Of a DNA stretch of 64,000 bases, positions 23,501 to 38,500 are shown piece after piece (the first letter of the stretch is position 1; each line of letters starts with the position of its first letter). A model generated the notes under the pieces. That model had not been told where the DNA came from, searched no databases, and worked only from the letters and a program-made list of their open reading frames with translations. The stretch comes from Penelope pileata. Lineage: Eukaryota; Chordata; Aves; Galliformes; Cracidae. Location: the NCBI GenBank assembly GCA_013396635.1, contig WBMW01005542.1:3892432-3956431 (forward strand), in the 5' to 3' direction. A program made the translations under genes and the position numbers.

Positions 23501-26500
23501 GAGATGGGAGATCTGAGTCTGCAGCTCAAACCAGTCCACAAAACTATGCTGTATTTTCAGTCCCAGCCTCTGGCATCATTGCTTCAAAATCCACTCCCTT
23601 AATCTGTTTATATTGTTTATAGGATACCACATTACTGTTTTAAAATACCATTTTACCTTTGCTTTGTTTGTACGTTTTTGTAGAAATTGAAGGCCTTGCA
23701 TCTGCCCTTCTGCTGGTTTAATCCAATTCTTTTTCACTTCCTGTACTGCCTTAAAAGATATTTTTTTTTAAATAGCAGAAATAGTCAGCAAAAAACACAT
23801 TCAAAAATATATTTCACATATACAAGAAAACACATGAAACCAACTCCTCCTGCTCTACACTGCTTCTTCCTCCTAAATTAGTAGTTCTCAAAGCCAGTAT
23901 AAGCTAACATATCTCCAGTTCAGAATTCAAATGTTGTAATACAACAGAAGAGTGCTTACATATAGAGACTTGAAAATAAAGTGGATGCCTAAATATGTCT
24001 TTTTCATGCAATACTTTTCCCATGCACAAAATAAAGGTGAGATAGTACATGAATTTGGAAACAAAAAAAATACAGGACCAATAGCTATACCCATCACTTA
24101 GAAAATAGGAACAAAACAGTGTTGAACAGAAACTATTTATAAACATAATTGATACTAGTGTACTCACACCAAACATTTCAAGAAGTTTATAGAGGAAGAA
24201 ATTAATGTGCAGAATTTAAGTTTTAAGATGCTGAAGACCTCTCTGTTTTACCTGCATATATAGCAAATCCATTGAAGCTCTACAATCCATCAGCAGCGTA
24301 TCAAGAGAAGGATCCATATACCTTTTTCACACCAAAGGGGAAAAAACAGTTATAAAACATGAAGCTATTTCTGTAAATATAGCCCTCTGATTTTTCTGCT
24401 AAATAAGATGGGAGCACAACCCAGTGAAGATCCTATTACTTACTAGATTATTAAAAAACAAACCAAAAGACAACACAAAAAACAACAGCAACGGAACAGT
24501 TCTGCCTTTGAAGCGTGTACTACACTAACTCTACGTGTTGTAGTATAATAGAAAAACTGAAGTCAGGGTATCCAGCATCTCTGCTTTGATTTTGGTAGTA
24601 CGAAAGGTAACAATCACAACAGACCACAACCACACAAATGAGCCATTGAAGTGGCTTAGTTAAACCAACTGCACCCTCAGGGCACCACTTGACAAGCAGG
24701 ACCTTGGCACCAGACTCCCTGTCCCCAGGGTTTATCCTCACCCAGAAGTCAGCACAACTGTTTGCTGCACAGCAAGTGAGGCTGGGGAACTGGCTCAGGC
24801 TGAAAACAGCCCAGAAAAAAACCAAAAAGACATGGCCAGCAACTCATTTTTAGCCTCAGTTAACTCCCCAGTCCAGTTCACCATGTCTACCCACATGATT
24901 CTGTCAACTGAGGAGGAGGCCAACGTGAGGAAATGAAAGGGAAAATGCTTTGCTGCTTAAGCCAGGCTGCTAACCAAAATAAATGTTCAAGCTATCACCT
25001 CAGGTATTTTGTGTATTAGTATACAGAAGTGAGCACATTAGAAAATAAGCAATCTCTGCCCAAACTGAGCTGCAGCTTGCGATTTGGAACTCAAAGTTCT
25101 CTTTTATATTGTCTTGTACGTGTATTGTCATTTGTGGTCACTGCATTATGCAGGTATGAGAATTAGGAGCGAAGCTGCCACAAAAGCACCTCTCATGAAT
25201 TCTGAAAGAGAGAATAAATAGCTTGCTGCAGTAGGGATGCTGCAGGAATACTGTAGTGATAAAATTTAAAAACATGCGGGACCACAGAAAGCAATCCATT
25301 CCAGTGACAAATTGGCCTCAGAAGACAAGTTGCTGAGACTGAAAGACTGAAAGAACTAAGTTACTCAAGGGATTTTTTTTCTTCCAACACTGTTTATAGC
25401 AGTTATCATGGATCTTCGCAATTTCTTTTAAGCTTCTTGCTCACCACTTTCTGATCCCAAGCTTACAGTGCAAGTCTTTCATGCTCTGAAGACTCACATA
25501 AGGAAGTTCAAATTCTGCCACTTTTTTCACCACTGGAAAAAGAAAAGAAAAAAAAGATATTTGGTGAAATCTGGTGAAATACCCCAGCTCTTCCAATATT
25601 TAAGTTAGAGACTGATTGAAGTGTTGATCAGCAGCACACTTTTGGAGAACTTCACAAAAATTCTGCAGTAAGATAAGGTGACAGATGAGCTATCTTCCTC
25701 ACTTCTGAGTCTAAGCTTATGTAGCTCTGTTACTTACAGAGTATCTCTATTCACTTAAGTCATGCTCTTATAGAGCATCCTTCTCTCAAAACAAAGCTAA
25801 GCACTTAAAATATGTGTAAATGTAAGCTTCCAAGACAAGTACTTCTCCTGAATGGAAGGCCAGACAATGGCACTGTAACTGATATACAGGAAGGAAAGCA
25901 TGAAACTTTTCAGTTGTTGCTGTTTTCCTGTGTACTTTCCTCCCCCCATTATATGTCTAAAGGCCCAACAGTGTAAACATTTATAAATATCACGGTTCAG
26001 CAGAACATCAACATGGCTTTTAGCATGTGAGTGACATCTTGTCAGTGGACTATGGGTTACATTTGGACTTGCTGTGTTTGTGAGGAATTTCAAAGACGCA
26101 TAGAAATGTAATTTAAAACGTTTTATATTCTCCTATGTATCTAATTATATCACAATCTAACAAAAAACCTCACCATTTCTGACTGCACTAGAACAGCATA
26201 TAAAATGCGTTGTATCAGGATACGTGTGAGACTGTGACAGCCAGGGATTCTGTGCAGTCAGCAATACCTTTCACAGGCAGAGAGAGGGGGACAGGGGAAT
26301 GATAAATAAAACAGACACAGACAGTAAGCTTCCTACCCTGCTGAGTAAGCCTGAGTTTACTACTGGACCTTCATCTTAAAAGGGTTCAGAAGACCATTAA
26401 CATCTTTATGCCAATGAGAAGACTGAATAAAAAGCTAAGTGGCTTGTCAAGGTCACACAGAGCGACTGCAATGCTCAGCTTCACTCCAGTCAACAGCAGA

Positions 26501-29500
26501 CTGTTCAATTTCCTGATTTGTCCGCAGCCTATCCAAATCCCAGGACTCAGCCTTATCCACATGGGGAAAAAGGGTATCAGCAGACCAATGCCAACGTAAA
26601 AGACTCTTTGCATTTTATGACCACAACCTTGATTTACAGCTTGCTCAATAGCCTCATGTTTAAACTTCCAGTTTTCTATCAGTTAACAAAGGAAGCATGT
26701 CATGGTATAAAGGAAAGTAAGCCATAGACATTGTTTATAAGTACAACAAAAGAGTTTCCCGTCCCATTGTTAAACTCAGTATGTGATCTGTGAATTACAA
26801 AGTGCTTTAGGTACAGCAGTCTAGGTATAGCATCTGATTAAATGCCTGCTCAGGAGATCTACCTAACAGTCCCTATGTGGTAAAGTCGCTGCATGCCCTG
26901 TAAACAGAAAAGGACATGATACTCATGTGAAAGTTTTGCCCCTGCACCACACCTAACTATACTGCCATACTTTGCTCCCCACTCCCACTCCTTCCCAGCT
27001 AGAAGCTGAGCCACATGAAGAACAGGCTGGAGGGGTTTATCAGACAGGATGGGTCTTTCACCCTGAGCAGGCTCACGCAAGCTCTGTCCAGAGACTCCAG
27101 GATCAGTCACTGCACCCAACACAACAACAACAAGGGAGGGCTAATTTAGGCACCTTTAACACCTTACCAGACAGAGCTCCATCATCATGGTCTTGAATGA
27201 AAAATAAACTGAAGTATTTTATTAATTCTCTTGATAACCCCATCTTGCATGATGTAACCTTTAAAAACAAAGGTCAGAAGGTTAGCTATCCACTAGCACG
27301 GATAGGGAAGAAATGCACAGTGCCTATTAATGTAACTTGTTTTTTAAACTTTTCCCTTATGTTCTATTTAACTGCCCATTTGAAAGCAACTATAAGCATT
27401 TCTATAGTGCAGCATTTGAATTTGTGAGGAGTTCCAAAGTTTTCAAATAACATAATGTAATAAAATAGAAAATGTTTCCTACTCTGACATACATTTAAGT
27501 GTACTATAGTGCAAGAGATCTGCCACATTACTCCAGATCTTTACTTGTGAGCATCACAAAAACATTTTTCTGAATCATCTGTGTAATTTCTAAGATGTTA
27601 GAGCCCTATTTCACTTCTAGGGAATATCTACAAGCTGTTCCTCTTTACTGAAAGCAGAAGCCCTGCTTGTAGGGTTCTACAGTTCTGGTGTGAATGTATT
27701 TAGCCTGTGTATCTTCTTTGAGAGGGGTGAAAGTGGTATCAAAAAAAAAANNNNNNNNNNNNNNNNNNNNNNNNNNNNNNNNNNNNAAAAGGCAGAGGTG
27801 AGCACAGTGAAAACTAGATCAGACCGTGGTAGTTGTTGTATTCTGGTTTAGGTCCTGAAAAACAAACAAACAACAAAAACCAACCACCAAAGCAGTCATA
27901 ACCTAAAAGGGCACAGAACTACAGGAGCATTCCCAAATTCAGCAGTGGCCATAATCTCCTGAGCTCGCTCAGGCAAGTGTGACAACAGCAAGGAAGAGCT
28001 CTCCACCCAGGAGAAGACCTGTCCTAGCCCATCTAGCAAATTGTGCAGCTTGACAAAGGAGTCATGCTTTGGTCAGAGAAGCTGGACTTTCTTTTGTCTG
28101 AATATGAGGTGGAGTTTGCAGTTTTCAGACTTCTTCCATAAGGCACCAATCCTGAAGTATTTCCAGCTCTGTATCACAGTGAAAGCATTATAAATTCACT
28201 CATCTCCACAGTTCACAAGGGTTTTCCCCAGCTGTACCAGTTGGTTTGGGAAGGAGACATGTTTCTGTCCACAGAAAAAAAAAAAGCAGTCATCAAGATA
28301 AATTTAGGTTGAGAAAAATTGCTTCAAGTTAAAATTAAGAAGAATATCCTTGAAGTTTTCCTTATATTTCTTAACATCAGGGCTGTTACCGGAAAGGGCA
28401 GAAGAACATAAAAATGTCTCGCTTCACACTCATCAGGTATAATGTCAAGAAAGTTTCAGAAGTTCAAACACAAAAACAAAAAAGTGAATTATCAGCAGAA
28501 CAATCTTTCATTCTGTGTGCTAACAAGTCCCCACAAATTACCTGAAATAGACCACAAAGCTTCAACACATTACCCCTTAGGTGCATAACTCTAGGTGAAC
28601 CAGGTGGCATTTCCCAGTAATGGCAGACATACCAGATTCAGCAGGATTTTGACTTATTTTCTTTCTTGGATAAAAAAAGGCACAGGCATACATTGGTCTG
28701 AACAAGAGGATGTTAGGGAGTGACAGCTGCAAAATCTACTTCCACTGCAGAAGGATAGCAAATGTTGTAGCACATCTACAACGAGGAAACCTAAATAATT
28801 CTTAAAGCCCTATCCATCTTTGAGACTACCAGAAAAGAAATCACGTCTGCAGTATTTCAAATGCCATTGTTTCTTCAAAAAGCCATAAAAATGTTAAATA
28901 TCTATGAAAGTAATAGGCAAAGCAATGTACAATGCCACCATCTGGCTTGGAAATTACCTTGATCCACTGCAAAACTGACAAGGTTATCAAGTCCAAACTA
29001 TCAGTATTTTTTGGTGCATACTGACAAATCCTTTTGTTACTCAAAGTCCCCATGCAAATTTCCCATCTGAAACGTCTCCTTGCTTCTTCCATGCTATTAC
29101 CACTAACTTCTTGTCTCCTCATATCAAAATTCCTATCTCCCACCTGCCTCCAGCACTTTTTGCCTTCAGCATCTCCCACCCTGCTCAGCCTCCACACGTC
29201 TCCAGTTACAGGGCCTAAGGCCAGCCCTGACACTTCCCTTCCCCTGGGAGAACCAGTCCCAGCACTGCCTCAGGAGATGCAAACCCCATGGCGGCAGCAA
29301 CATGGGGCTTCTTTCTTATCCAACTCACTGTGACTCTGCAAATATGCAGAGTGCTCCTCCTCTCCAGGCATGGGGAATAAACCCCAGCTGAAGTTCCCCA
29401 GCACAAGCCAGCCAGTTGTGTCAACAACAGTTGGTTACTGTTGGCTCAAAATCTGACTTGCAACTATGTATTACATGGATCACAACAGCTCTTACAGATA

Positions 29501-32500
29501 TCCCAGGAGTCACAGTGCTAGAAATGCACCAACATTGCCGAGGAAGTCCCACAGTTTCACTGTAAACATCAGGGGACATGAAACAAGTAAAGGAGAAGCC
29601 TGCAGAAAAAAGCATGACTTAGTAGTTTCATGGTAACATTTAACAACAGTGCAGTGGTTAAAACTTAGGCTAAGCCTAGGCTATCATTTTTTACTATAGC
29701 ATTCAAGCACTTTCACCTAAACTATGACAAAACAACAGGGATTATTTTAAGACTGTGATCCCGAAAGGAAAAAATGTTTCCTAATTCTATCATAAATGAA
29801 GGAAGGCTGAACTTGACAGTCAAGGGCCATTGAAGCAGAGGGAACATAACATAAGGAAGGGATCATTATGAACAAGCATAAGAACCAATGCCCACCTGCA
29901 AAAACTACCAAAACCTTCAGCACAACAAATGCCTTGGAGTATGTTCTTCCATTTCCTCCAACAGGGAGTTTTATTCTTTGCTGACTGAAATGATGCCCAT
30001 TTTTGCCAACTTCTCACAGATGGAAAGTTTCAACGCAATTCTAGAAACCCATTACCTGTAGTATTCTGTCTGCAGTGTCCGATGTCTGGATATCAAGAGT
30101 AATACTGCTGCCATCAGCAAGGTAAACATCCAGAAAGGCTCTCTGGGTTGGAATCTTAAATGTTTCCTGTTGGGCAGAATCAGAACATTGTTTCATTGCT
30201 TCCCATATTACTGGAGCCCCTCTGAAGATGCTGATGCTCCGTTTCCCTATTTAGTCCAGTAGGATAAATGACTAAAGTCATTGTTTACTAAACAATAAAT
30301 TACTAAAATTACTTTTAAAACTTGAAGATGTCAGAAAAACACGAAGAATAGCAAGTGGGAAGATGCAGCATTAGAGGAGGGTCACTTCAATGCTAAGCTG
30401 AGCGTGGGTTACCTAGTGTCTCAGCGTCCATAGCAGCAACATTGTCACTATCCTAGGAGGCAGAGACACCAAAAAAAGGAGGGGGGATGAACAGCTGCAC
30501 ATGAACATGGAAAGCTGCAATTTTGCCAAGAGGAAAAATGCAGCCCTGGACCTACAAACAGGAAAATCTCAAGTGAGAATGACGAGGCTCTGGTACACCT
30601 TGATACACCAGAACCACTGCTACTGGAATCCTGCACAGTGCCAGAGCCCAAGGTTCAAAACCACCACAAATGGAGAGGGGATGCAGAGAAGAAACCGAAA
30701 AACATTTAGGTCATGAGAAAACAGACCTCACGATATGTGACCTCAGAGAACTTTCATATGTCTAGGACATGATAAAAGTGTGATTTGCAATCTGGAAAAG
30801 AGAAGTACAGAAGCCAGATCCATTGGCTGTCAGCAGATGATGGACAGACTGGAAGCGAGGCAGACACTTCTGACAGTGAGGTAACACACAGGAATGGTGT
30901 ATTCTCCACTGGTTTTACATCAACACTATGTTTTCCTAGATGACTTTCCTTAGCTCAAACTCAGAAAGCCCCATGTCACACCATGCATGAGAAGTCAGAC
31001 CTGTTGTGAGAGGAGGGACACTAGTTTGAGAACTCCCTTGGGGAGGTGTCTGGGTGAGGCGGCTCCCTGGCAGCCCTCAGATGTCATGTACTCCTGGTAC
31101 CTTGCTCCAGGCTTCATGGTGCCTGCATGTAGGAGCCACTCCTGCCACCTGCGATGTCAGCAGGAGCTGGTGGCAGGGCTGATGTCTCTGCTGTGCGCTC
31201 CATTATCCACCTCCCTTTGGGAACCCTGGGGAACGTGCTAGGGTATATGACTCCAGTCAGCTCATTTCACAGGTTCCCTACTCTTTTGGTTTAAAAATAC
31301 CATATTCTTCAATTACATTGAAATAACTCTTAAATAAGCCAGGCTAAGATCAAAGGCAAACAAGATGTATTTTCTTCCAGAACATCTAAAAACTAAGAAT
31401 ATGTTGACCAAAGTTTGTAAAAAGATACACATCAAGGGGAAGAAATGCTTTGTTTTTCCTCGACTCTTTTTCTTATTTAGACAGACTTTCCACAGATTTT
31501 CCTAACACCCAGTATTTCACCTAGCTGCCCACACATCTGTTTACATGTATTAAAAAACAAGAGAACTTCTTTCCAGGGCATTAGCCAATGCCCTGTCTGA
31601 AATCTTTCTGGGGATCCACTCAGATTTAATCTTTATCCCCAAACTAATTTCCATACCCAGGAGACAGGTCTGGTCTTTACTCTTAATTAAAAGAGGCATT
31701 AATTTGGTTTCATGGAGGCACAGAAGCCTCTTGCACATCAGGGGTCATCTCCTGTGCTTACCTGAGAAATTAACAGCTCTCCTCAAACAGGAAGGAACAG
31801 ATACTTCCTCACAAATGCCTTTGGTGCACGTATTTTGGTATGAAACATTTCACATGTGATGAGAATGCATGTGAAACATGATGGGATGCAAACATCAGAA
31901 CGAGGTTAAGACCTGTAACCCATCACTGGCTCCCCTAGCAGACACATCACCATACAGCCAGTCTGGGGCAATGCTGTGCCAGCCTCTGGGCTTTGTGGCC
32001 ACGTAACAGCATCAGGCAGTGCAGAGACCCAGTGTGATGGGCTAAGATGTGCTGCATGGAACAAAGAACAGATGAGTTAAGAAAATAAGTCATGCACTTG
32101 GACTGGAATATCCTTGAAGGTCCCTTCCAGCTGAACTATTCTGTTCAATACCAGGTCCTTACCACACGCCTGCATTGCACAGATCTGCTTCAAGCACTCC
32201 AGACCTCCTGCAAGCACCTAGTTGCATGTCCTGAACACCAACTTTGCTGCCGAGGGATAATTCAGAGCATGGAGCAGGCTGATGAGACCACTGTTGCCCA
32301 AGCACTCTCTTCCTTTGCTGCCGAGGACTTGGCAGTGCTGAGAGGGTGAGGGCAAGCACAGAGGTTCATGCACTGCAGTGGTTCCTTCTGGGTGGAAGCC
32401 TGGCTGCAAATGTTGGAACTCCCACTAGGGAAGGGCACAGAGAACTTAAGGCTTCTACTTCTGCCAGATCATCACCTCTATTCCTGCAATTTCACAGCCT

Positions 32501-35500
32501 TGGTACAGGCCACCTTGTCCACTGTGGCAGCCCAGGGTCACGGACACAAGAGTGGCTAATGTCACTTCACCCTTCTGCTGCTCACACCACCCACCCTACT
32601 TGTCACCTCGCTGCGCCGCAGTGATAAGGGGCAGGAGAAAAGCACAACCCAAACTTTCAGTTACCTCCAAGCAGCTGGAGCTCTCTAAGAACACCATGCA
32701 GCATATCAGTAGAGAGATTAATTTGAGGATCTACGATAAATGATTTATTAGAGAAAAGAAAATCTCAATCCCATCCAGAATGGTCTCATTAAGCTTCTCA
32801 TTAAGTAGTGTTTAACACTTATGCTAGTGGTTTCCACAGTCTTCTTTTAAAACTGCTGTGATTTCTCATAGTTGACTCCATATTGAACTATGGGCACGGA
32901 TTCATTTCATGGTCTTGGGGACAAATTCCCTACTTTCTTATCTCTAATTTCTGATAATAGTCTCTTAATATGGCTGTGGCACAGCAAACCAAAAATAAGA
33001 CTCATCTTAAACTGCTGGTTTTGGCAATTTCCCCCTCTCCTTATCACATGCTTTTACTGCAGAAGACAACTGCCTGTGCCAGCAACTCCACGCATTGTTT
33101 GGTATTATAAATGTTTGTGTTTATCCCATTATCAGCAAAGTATTGTTAAGACCAAAAAGTTACTTACACAGAAACAAAAGGAGGAAACAGTGCAGTCTGT
33201 AAGGCAGGAGAAGACGGTATTAAACCAAGACAGACAAATACAGACATGTCCCTAAAGCAACATAAAAGCATCCAGAATAAGTTTAATACACCCACAAAGG
33301 GCAGACTGCTTATCAGTGTCAGAGATGACCCATTTAGTGAGTGTGCATGGCAGTTAAAGACAAAATGATCAGAAAAATAGTTCTGAAAGAAACTTGCAGT
33401 ACTGAATCAGAAAGGTTCAGACCTCCTCACAGGCTATTTTAATTCTAGAAAAAGGCAGCAGTCATTGTTTCCATCTACTTAAAACAGGCACCAGTATCTA
33501 AAAATAAATAAATAAATAAATTTGTAAGTTGTATCTTGGCAAAAGTACATGTCCAGGACTACTTTTCACACTTCCTTGTGTGCACACTTGAGTGCAGAAA
33601 TTCAGGAAACATGCCATGTAATGAGAATTGCACACTTACTTGCACTCCTTAACACTGCTTATTTGAATTTTCCCTTACTGCTGCCACTATGGTGGTAAAA
33701 TCTCCTGATAACTCTGGAACTGCTGCCCATTCCCCACTTGCCCACCCCAGCAGGCTGAAGCACACCTCTGTCATTAACGTAACACAGAACAACACAGAGC
33801 CAGTCAGAGGTTTTCCTCCGGGTTTTGGTTTAGAGAAGAGGAAAAATTTTTGCAAAACAAACAAACAAAAACGAGAAAACCAACCCTATTTTATAATTTC
33901 CCTGGGGGGAAAACAAACAAAACCCAATACCTTTTCCTCCTAGTTTTCTTATTAGAAAGCTTAAAATGAAATGTTTCTCTTTTAAGAGAAGTCAACAGTA
34001 AGCCAAACTGTCTGCAAGGTCTCGGGGGTTTCGCTGCTCAGCTAAGAAGCGTGGTCCATAAAAGGAGAAAGGGCAAGAATGAAGGCTCCTGCTTGCAATA
34101 TCTTTGAAAAGAACAGCAGGTTAGAGCCTGGATTGAAACAAAAATAAACCAGACATCTTTGAATTAAAATTTTTCAGAACTTTCTATGCTAGAAACTTCC
34201 CAGCTTTTGTTGTGTGCTGGGGCAGGGAAGTACAGGAACTTCCCATGTGAAATTCAGATTTTTGGGCAGCTCGCAGCCTGGTTTGATAGGTAAGAAATAA
34301 CTTTTCTAGTAGTGCTGAGATCAGAGATCCTCAGCCCGGCTTCCATTTGCGTACATGCACAAACACATGAGTTATTGAGAATGAGTACAGCGGAACGTGT
34401 TACACGTGTGCATTCCTCCTGTGCATGCACAAACACTACATGTGTTGCAACTGCACCGGGAAACAGAAGCTGCATGGCCAGAGGTCTGCCCAAGCAAATG
34501 CAGCCTGGGATCAGAAGGGCTTTGACTCCTGATAACACTTACAGATTTCTGAGTTACATTTTACCTACATTCTCAGTAGCACACACACCACATCTCCCTT
34601 AAGCATTTAATCCTCAGCCTCATACTTTCTCCCAGGAAGGAAAAATGCCTTACTTCAGAGTCCTTTGATAGAGGACCACATAGGAACACTGCTTTGCCTG
34701 CTATCAGGCATTGCGTGCCTGTATTTGCTCAAGCACTCAAACTTTCCATCTGTCCTTTTGGCAGCACCTGAATACTTTTGTTCATGCTAAAGGCTGCTGC
34801 TTACCAGCAATGCAGGCTGGGGGAGGTCAGCCTCTTAGATTGCTTGCCCCAAGCCTTCACTGCTGCAAGGAAAGGTGGCTCAATTTTATCCATACATGCA
34901 GAACGATTGGCTGTCGTCACATCCCAAATATATCACATTAGTCCGTGGATGCCCAGTATACAGAGACCATGCTCCCAGGTTATATTCAAGGATACAGACA
35001 ATGTTCACAAAAGTGAGACTGATAGGGATGTACATACCTGCTCGTGCCATCTTTCTCCTGATGAATAAAGGCAGGAGGCAACGCAGCCACAAAGGTCTCA
35101 CCCTGTTAGTGACTGCCTGCAAGACCCGCGCTGTTTGCCATTAGGGGCTGGAGGCAGCGGGGTATGTACTGCATCTGTCTCTCTAGCTTGGTCTTTGGCC
35201 AAGTCTGCACAGCTTGGGAGAGGAGAGAGGGCAGGGTATGAGTCTGGGTGTTCAGCTGGGCTACAGGATAGCATTGGTAAATATTGGTACATATTTCAGC
35301 CATGTTTGTTTCCAGCAAAGTACCCATGGTGCCACGCAGCTTTCAGGAGCCTCAGAAGCCCGCCATCCCCTGATGGTTCCCCACAGGAGATCAGGTTGCT
35401 GGGGAGACAGCCAGAACACACCTGCTATAAGGAGCAAGCTGTAATCACCTATGCAACAGGTAAAGGTGGAACTGGGCAAAACCAGGGGCCTGGGAGGCAG

Positions 35501-38500
35501 GGTTAACCTGCACGGCCTTATCTCCACTTCAAAGGCTTACCCACTTAGAAATGGTTGGGGAACGCAGCAGCTTGGTGTGGCACTGAGCGCAGGTACGGAC
35601 GTGTCACGTTCAGCACTGTGCCAGGCAGCTGCAGGGAAGCTGCGGTCCCCACACAGCGCTCCCGCTTCAGAGTGCCAGTCTCTGCACAACACCCTTCACA
35701 AGTGAAGCACAGGGCAAAGACCAAAAGGGCCTCCAGCTCACCTTTTTCCTTTACATCTTCTATTTTAATCAGCAACTAAATGTATATACAAACATTTTCA
35801 GCTAGAAGCTGAATTGCTGCTGTGTAAGACAGGCCAAGGAAAGGAAGCATCTACAAGAACTAGCAGACTGATAGGACAGCTCTCTCATAATGAAGGACAG
35901 AAGTGAAGGTGCGAAAAGTCAAGCAATAGGATTTTTAGACAAAAACTAGTCTAGCAATCTCATTCACCTCTGGCTTCCTATTTTCTTACTCTATTAAAAC
36001 TGAAGCCTTGTGTTATAAAGGCTGCAGGGATTTGATGTGCAGACAGGTCTGAGCTCAATGAATAGCTGTGGTGGCAGAAGCGTTTCAGACCACTTCCCAT
36101 CCGTCGCCACCTGCAGCAGGGTCTCCCTGCCACTCCTCCCACGTCACCTGGCAGGCTGCTTCTACAGGTGTGCCCTGACTTGTTTGGGGTAGGACTGCCT
36201 AGCCAGAGCCAGTCCACGTCACTGATGGAAAGGGAGCGTGCTGTTTCATCACGTCAGTGCTGCTTTGTGATTGAACCATTGGTTAATCATCCCTCTTGCT
36301 GTATAACAGAGGGAGTTTCAGGGAAATGCCTGGCTTTAACACCGTGCAGCAGTAACACCAAAACCCTCATTATGTTTTCACTCCTCAGGAATGCGTAGGA
36401 CATGCTGCCTACACATCTTAACAGTGGAAAAAGAAAGAGCACTACAGAGGTGCTTTAGAGATGAACCTCACCCCATGCCTTTCAAAACTGTGACAAATGT
36501 TGTCACTCTGCCATAAAACACTTCACCAGCCACTCAATATACCAGCAGACATTGGAACATGCACAATGAAGCCAGTTTGAGGAGTGAGACTCTTTAATAG
36601 CCAAAATGAATACTTACTTAATCGCCTGCCGCACCAATTAGAGGTGCTGTGCTCAGCTAATGACAGTGGAGGAACTCAGGTCTTTCACAAAGCTATTTGA
36701 TCTCTCTTAGGAGTTTGTTCTTTACCACAATGAAAGAACGCACAAAGCACTACTGCTATTTTTATTATGAAGCAGTAATATGTGCAAGCACAACAATATA
36801 AACTGAAATTGTGAACTGAAAAAGCTGGAGAACTACTGTCTTTGCCAAGTAGGAAGCTTAAACATTGTATACGGAAGTTTATTGTATTGTGGAACAGAAA
36901 CTTGGGTTAATTTTGTCTTGAGAATGAACCGAGCTTGCACGAATGTTTAGGGTGTAATTCAGTGCCTGCCTTGAACTCTGCTCAATAACTGACTGCTTTG
37001 GCAGCACAGTCATCACTTACCTTAATAAGCACACACACGCATACATAACTGTAAATCAATAAGTACTGCACTTGTACATATCACGAGCCGCCTCCCTTTA
37101 CCAAAAGGGCCTGCAGTGAAGAAATACACCTAAATATACAACATCATTTCATTTAAAAATCAACAGCAATGGTATATCAGAAGAAATCCACAATACTGTG
37201 GTGCCAAAACCCACCTTTATATACTGCAAATGTTCATTTTCAAAACTTATTTCCTGCCAGAACTTTGCCAGAAAAATTCAATTGGCAGTGTTTGAGGAAA
37301 AATTGCAGGCATTCCTGATAGATTTAACTTTCTTTAACAGACCTGTTATCAGTCTAATCAAGACTAATTAAGACTCAACAGTAATTGCTGGGAGTTATCT
37401 TTCAGGCTATAACAGGCATTGGATCAGAACTGAAGAGAGTGCCTCTCATTAAAGAAATCCTTAATCAGACAGACTTCTCATCCACTGTCTTCAGCGCTTT
37501 AGTACCTCTGAATTTAAGAGACTGTAGTAAATAAAAAGATAGTTTGTTTGCAAATACACGAGGAAAAATCTTTATAGAATTTGTTAGGAGTATTTCTTTA
37601 GAACACTTTCTACAGCCTTCCTGAAACCTCCTTCCACGCCTTAATCACATACAGCAAGCGAAGAGGCCTTCAGTCACAAAACTATTATGTGGTCCTTCCA
37701 ACCCTCCTCCCTCTCCAGAGTAACTCACTGAAAGTGAGGGTACTGCAGCACTAAGCAGCATGCCAAGCACTTCCTAGGAAGCTACAGCAGCATCCTGTCC
37801 TAAAAGGGCTGTTGGAGTCACACTGCAGCCATCCTCTCCAGAACACTGCCATCCTCATAGAAACTGCAACAGCTGGTGGAGATGAGAGAAGGAAACAGCC
37901 GTGTGGTACCTTGCAGTGGTCAGGCACAGTGAGAGCTATCCAGGCTCCAAGCCAACAGAAAGCCCAGGAGCCACGCTAGGCCAGGACAGAGCAGAAGATA
38001 AATGCCCTATTTCTTGGTAGGCTCGTTACCTTCAGCTCCACACCTTGCTAGCTCAACTCATCTGTTGTCTGGCTGAAGTTTGTCTGAACACAGGTATCAC
38101 AGGCAGAGCTTCTAACCATTTGTAAGACTAAATAAACCCGTCTAGAAGTCCTTCAGGAGTCATGACTTTGTCTTCTGATTTTACGTTTATAACAAAGTTA
38201 AGATTACAGCAGGGAGTATGTACGCTCATATAGTTTTATGATTATTCTCTCTTTTCCCTTTCTCAAACTTTTCTTCCAGCTCCCCATCCCTGCCAAAGAG
38301 CCATACGTGTCATGGGCCAAATTAAAGTGGATTTCAAAAGTCACCCAGGCTGCAACAACCCAAATACACACCAGACTGTGCCCATCACTACAGTTACAAG
38401 ATAAGGGAACCTGACATTTTCACAGCAGTCATCAATACACTTATCAGTACAAAGCACTGACACAACCAAAAAGCATTTACAGTTGCAAAATCCAAGAGTG

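Larger units (their letters stand above)
17510..27167 (-). other. SNX31 introns 6 to 13
   Basis: Introns at 17510-20102, 20163-21158, 21237-22228, 22325-22801, 23006-23656, 23750-24251, 24322-25444 and 25533-27167. They are AT-rich with A/T runs and short repeats (for example an imperfect duplication of attattaaccctctaa near 21837-21872). I see no additional genes or clear mobile elements. Confidence 0.8.

Noticed and set aside
25555..25600. A minus-strand ELGYF-like stretch just upstream of SNX31 exon 7, first taken as exon 6
   Set aside because: It has an immediate upstream stop, no acceptor and no matching donor. The true exon 6 was found at 27168-27258 with proper splice sites and phase.
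28841..29427. Minus-strand frames in SNX31 intron 5 with loose resemblance to the missing exon 6
   Set aside because: Similarity was limited to a few residues, with no usable donor; superseded by the clear exon at 27168-27258.
35135..35760. Cluster of overlapping open frames on both strands in SNX31 intron 4
   Set aside because: Frames overlap in several phases and none resembles a known protein; best explained by locally higher GC content.
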